From the NCBI GenBank assembly GCA_964474455.1, contig CAYYSU010000016.1, forward strand, positions 1 to 52,202: DNA of 52,202 nt, read 5' to 3'. Position 1 is the first letter of the stretch, and every line of letters begins with the position of its first letter. The notes below the pieces were generated by a model, which did not search any database, was not told the origin of the DNA, and saw nothing but the letters and a program-made list of their open reading frames with translations. This document shows, piece after piece, positions 51,101 through 52,202 of this stretch. The stretch comes from BM520 sp964474455. GTDB lineage: Bacteria > Bacteroidota > Bacteroidia > Bacteroidales > BM520. A program made the translations under genes and the position numbers.

Positions 51101-51699
51101 TTCTGCTCTGAGGAGGTGAATCCGGGCGGTTCTGATGTCCATTCAAAAGAGTATGTTCCACTGCCTCCTCCGGGTTCTGCGTGGAGTTGTGTGTAGTATC
51201 CCTGGCAGAGATTGTCCTCATCGGCGAAAGCAAAAACATAAAAACCACCACCGGCAATATTCAGAACCCCTGACAAGCCTTCGGGAATAAAGACATTTCC
51301 CGGGGTAGGGTATGTGGTGTCGAGTTGTACCGTAGCCATCACCTCTACTTGCATTGACCAGGAATAGATGCGCCACTGAATAGGTTCCTGGTATGCGAAG
51401 CCATCTTTTTCACTGGTAATATTATCATCGCCATATGCAAAGAGCACTGTTCCTCCTTCCGCAGGCCACTCTATGGCTCCACCGCATTTGGAGATGCCAT
51501 CATCATCATAAAAAACACCTATATAGTCCCCCGGCTCAATGGGGTTGCTGTTGATAACGGGCCAGGCACTCTCGGGGATAGCAAAGAGATGGCTGGAGGG
51601 CGAAATGGTAAAATCCCAACCGGGAGGGATATCTGCGAAAGCAGAAACCACAATGGAAAGAAATATTATTAAAGTGAGTATTCTTTTGAAGAATTTCAT
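48193..51699 (-). CDS. Type IX secreted protein with repeated Ig-like domains
   Basis: This 1168-residue surface or secreted protein has a signal peptide (1-22). An N-terminal domain (about 24-150) resembles Bacteroidota 'IPPGWDF' modules. Five tandem repeats of about 88 residues start at 238, 326, 412, 500 and 588 (each AGxDxTIC...W.S.GDG.F...Y.PG..D...PC). Further PKD/SprB-like repeats (about 675-1060) follow. The C-terminal type IX sorting domain (about 1085-1168; FSISPNPAVGHFRITVP...GVYMVRVYKEG) ends the chain. It likely acts as an adhesin or matrix protein. It is divergent from hutU. Confidence 0.88.
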   Translation of the reverse strand: MKFFKRILTLIIFLSIVVSAFADIPPGWDFTISPSSHLFAIPESAWPVINSNPIEPGDYIGVFYDDDGISKCGGAIEWPAEGGTVLFAYGDDNITSEKDGFAYQEPIQWRIYSWSMQVEVMATVQLDTTYPTPGNVFIPEGLSGVLNIAGGGFYVFAFADEDNLCQGYYTQLHAEPGGGSGTYSFEWTSEPPGFTSSEQNPFVQVNDTTTYTVTVTDGSLICSDYIIINTIAHPEVNAGNDDTICRWQNFSCNASSSNTQSITWSSTGDGTFNFIHSPTAIYTPGTEDMENGGTQLILSGNALNPCDIVDRDTVNVTIIPPPSAIAGEDQTACENSVIQLSGQAENYSTIEWMTLGSGTFADPNALNTVYYAENVDEEKEITIILQVLGNAPCGTAYDELILTLCPGANSNAGSDETICADQTFITNGEASHYTSIEWSSAGDGSFSNINTLNSEYFPGGEDLNNGSAYLKLSAFPASPCTEVATDSILISFQPLPEVFAGYDQIICELEDVSVSGYADHTSSILWQTSGDGTFVNPSLLATTYTPGSQDLQNENVTLTLHGSAVTPCNTVVQDELSVIFIKAPVANAGDDETICSGEIFTTSGSIQNTIGCMWASNGTGYFSDSTLLNTIYHPSQSDYNNDQVTLTLTAAANSACGAHNDDMTLSFHPLPEVDAGENQVIPFGTFTQLNGTVTGGSGDYTHHWKPEDKIIGQNILNPTTVNLESSVLFTLTSEDNNTGCANSDNMTVFVTGGSLSVDVSASPQEVCPGEEIQLQAIPSGGAGDYTFLWSSVPAGFSSTLSNPVVTPVEGTTYYVEVSDGYNQVTGDIYVTVHETPVVYAGTGQGIFHGTSTVVSGTATGGSESYSWQWSPAAILINPDQQETQTTKLYSNSTLHLTVTDTQTGCSGNDDLFIELTTGELSVTPYASPQQSCPGETVQLYANADGGAEEYIYAWFSEPPGFFSDQENPQITIEEPLRLWVEVDDGWNTTSGYTDVTVFPENQLFIETFPNDTVCAGETITLTVFSSMDPVGWVWSPGGETTPTITTDTTGMGIGTHNISVEVTDVNGCVSSKTKQIHFDICIGFLEEDDEKTFSISPNPAVGHFRITVPQGYYHARMEIVNISGVVVYTKDNIIHNSEIKTENIHRGVYMVRVYKEGLQPIALKLMVY

Positions 51700-51726
51700 T
51701 TAATTATAATTATCTGTATTTATTTG

Positions 51727-51734
51727 TAATTTTG
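51727..51734 (+). promoter_or_regulatory. -7 element for hutU
   Basis: TAATTTTG matches TAnnTTTG, 34 bases before ATG 51769. Confidence 0.42.
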
Positions 51735-51753
51735 CAGCAATAATTATCAATAG

Positions 51754-51761
51754 CAAATATA
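51754..51761 (-). promoter_or_regulatory. -7 element for the secreted repeat protein
   Basis: Minus-strand TATATTTG matches TAnnTTTG, with a leader of about 50 bases to ATG 51699. It faces the hutU element, so the two start sites nearly coincide. Confidence 0.42.
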
Positions 51762-51768
51762 CAAAATA

Positions 51769-52202
51769 ATGAGTCTAACTGATTTTCAACAAGCAATTTT
51801 ACAGGGTATTCCTGACGAGTTGCCCACACTTAAACCTCATGACCCGGAGATCAACCATGCTCCCCGGAGAAAAGATATTCTTACTGTTAAAGAGAAGCAG
51901 CTTGCAATGCGAAATGCGCTGCGTTACTTCCCGGCAAAGCATCATAAAGTGTTGGCGAAGGAGTTTAAGCAAGAGCTGGATACCTATGGAAGGATATATA
52001 TGTATCGCTTCCGCCCGGATTATACTATTAAGGCTCGAAATATTAATGACTTCCCACACAAGTCGAAACAGGCTGCTTCGATCATGCTTATGATCTCCAA
52101 CAACCTGGATTATGCTGTGGCGCAACATCCGCACGAGCTGGTGACTTATGGCGGTAACGGTGCTGTGTTCCAAAACTGGGCGCAGTATCTTCTTTCCATG
52201 CA
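51769..52202 (+). CDS. hutU: Urocanate hydratase, 5' part (runs off the window)
   Basis: The open frame from ATG 51769 to the right edge encodes 144 residues with no stop. It matches the N-terminus of the long Bacteroidota urocanase (MSLTDFQQAILQGIP, NALRYFPAKHHKVLAKEF, YGRIYMYRFRP, KSKQAASIMLMISNNLDYAVAQHPHELVTYGGNGAVFQNWAQYLL). HutU converts urocanate to imidazolonepropionate in histidine degradation. The NAD-binding YGGNGAVFQNW segment is present. The remaining ~520 residues must lie beyond 52202. Confidence 0.9.
   Translation, partial: MSLTDFQQAILQGIPDELPTLKPHDPEINHAPRRKDILTVKEKQLAMRNALRYFPAKHHKVLAKEFKQELDTYGRIYMYRFRPDYTIKARNINDFPHKSKQAASIMLMISNNLDYAVAQHPHELVTYGGNGAVFQNWAQYLLSM

Overview
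The window looks like a piece of a Bacteroidota chromosome, most likely a Bacteroidales-type organism. Evidence for this: upstream regions repeatedly carry the Bacteroidota -7 promoter element TAnnTTTG instead of a classical -10 box, with few clear Shine-Dalgarno sites. One protein has a type IX secretion C-terminal sorting domain. Several families are typical of the phylum: GldB-type lipoprotein, HU-CCDC81/SPOR protein, DUF5686, DUF2795, a GH3 enzyme and Bacteroidota-type Mrp and Tgt. Nearly all genes are intact and closely packed. The last gene (urocanate hydratase) runs off the right edge. No rRNA, tRNA, CRISPR array or insertion sequence was recognised.

Layout. 0.1-4.2 kb: a tight, partly overlapping molybdenum-cofactor operon (moeA, short moaA, moaC, a PrsW-type membrane protease, a MOSC-MogA fusion), then a FtsB/DivIC-like division protein. 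4.5-9.7 kb (minus): pfkA-priA, then a thioesterase and an RlmL-like methyltransferase. 9.8-13.7 kb (plus): MazG-like hydrolase, DUF5686 outer-membrane protein, AI-2E-family permease. 13.8-20.8 kb (minus): secA-pyrH-frr, DUF2795, an ABC ATPase with a cobalamin adenosyltransferase, and a methyltransferase-like protein that seems to have lost its SAM-binding core. 20.9-27.5 kb: a voltage-gated K+ channel, an outer-membrane barrel-gldB-yifB operon, and a divergent barrel protein-nadE operon. 27.6-29.8 kb (minus): mrp with a NifU C-terminal-domain protein, and a pyridoxal kinase.

29.9-38.2 kb is visibly more AT-rich and accessory in character. It holds GNAT acetyltransferase plus ornithine/alanine racemase, a SulP transporter, an N5-(carboxyethyl)ornithine synthase-like enzyme, two PepSY-like exported proteins, and a two-component system. 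A long imperfect inverted repeat lies in it. 38.3-46.4 kb returns to housekeeping genes (trmB, HU/SPOR protein, kdsB, deoxynucleoside kinase, GH3, ispE, lptG, tgt). 46.4-52.2 kb has a glycosyltransferase and an ECF sigma factor, a 1168-residue type IX secreted repeat protein, and the start of hutU.

The most notable observations are these. NadE has Tyr where its glutaminase domain normally has the catalytic Cys. Two separate intergenic repeats share one palindromic core, and both sit between convergent genes. An ornithine racemase lies near an ornithine-opine synthase-like enzyme in the AT-rich block. Several enzymes have altered family motifs (MoaA, RlmL-like, PfkA, Tgt, Mrp). In several genes the -7 promoter motif sits only a few bases before the start codon.
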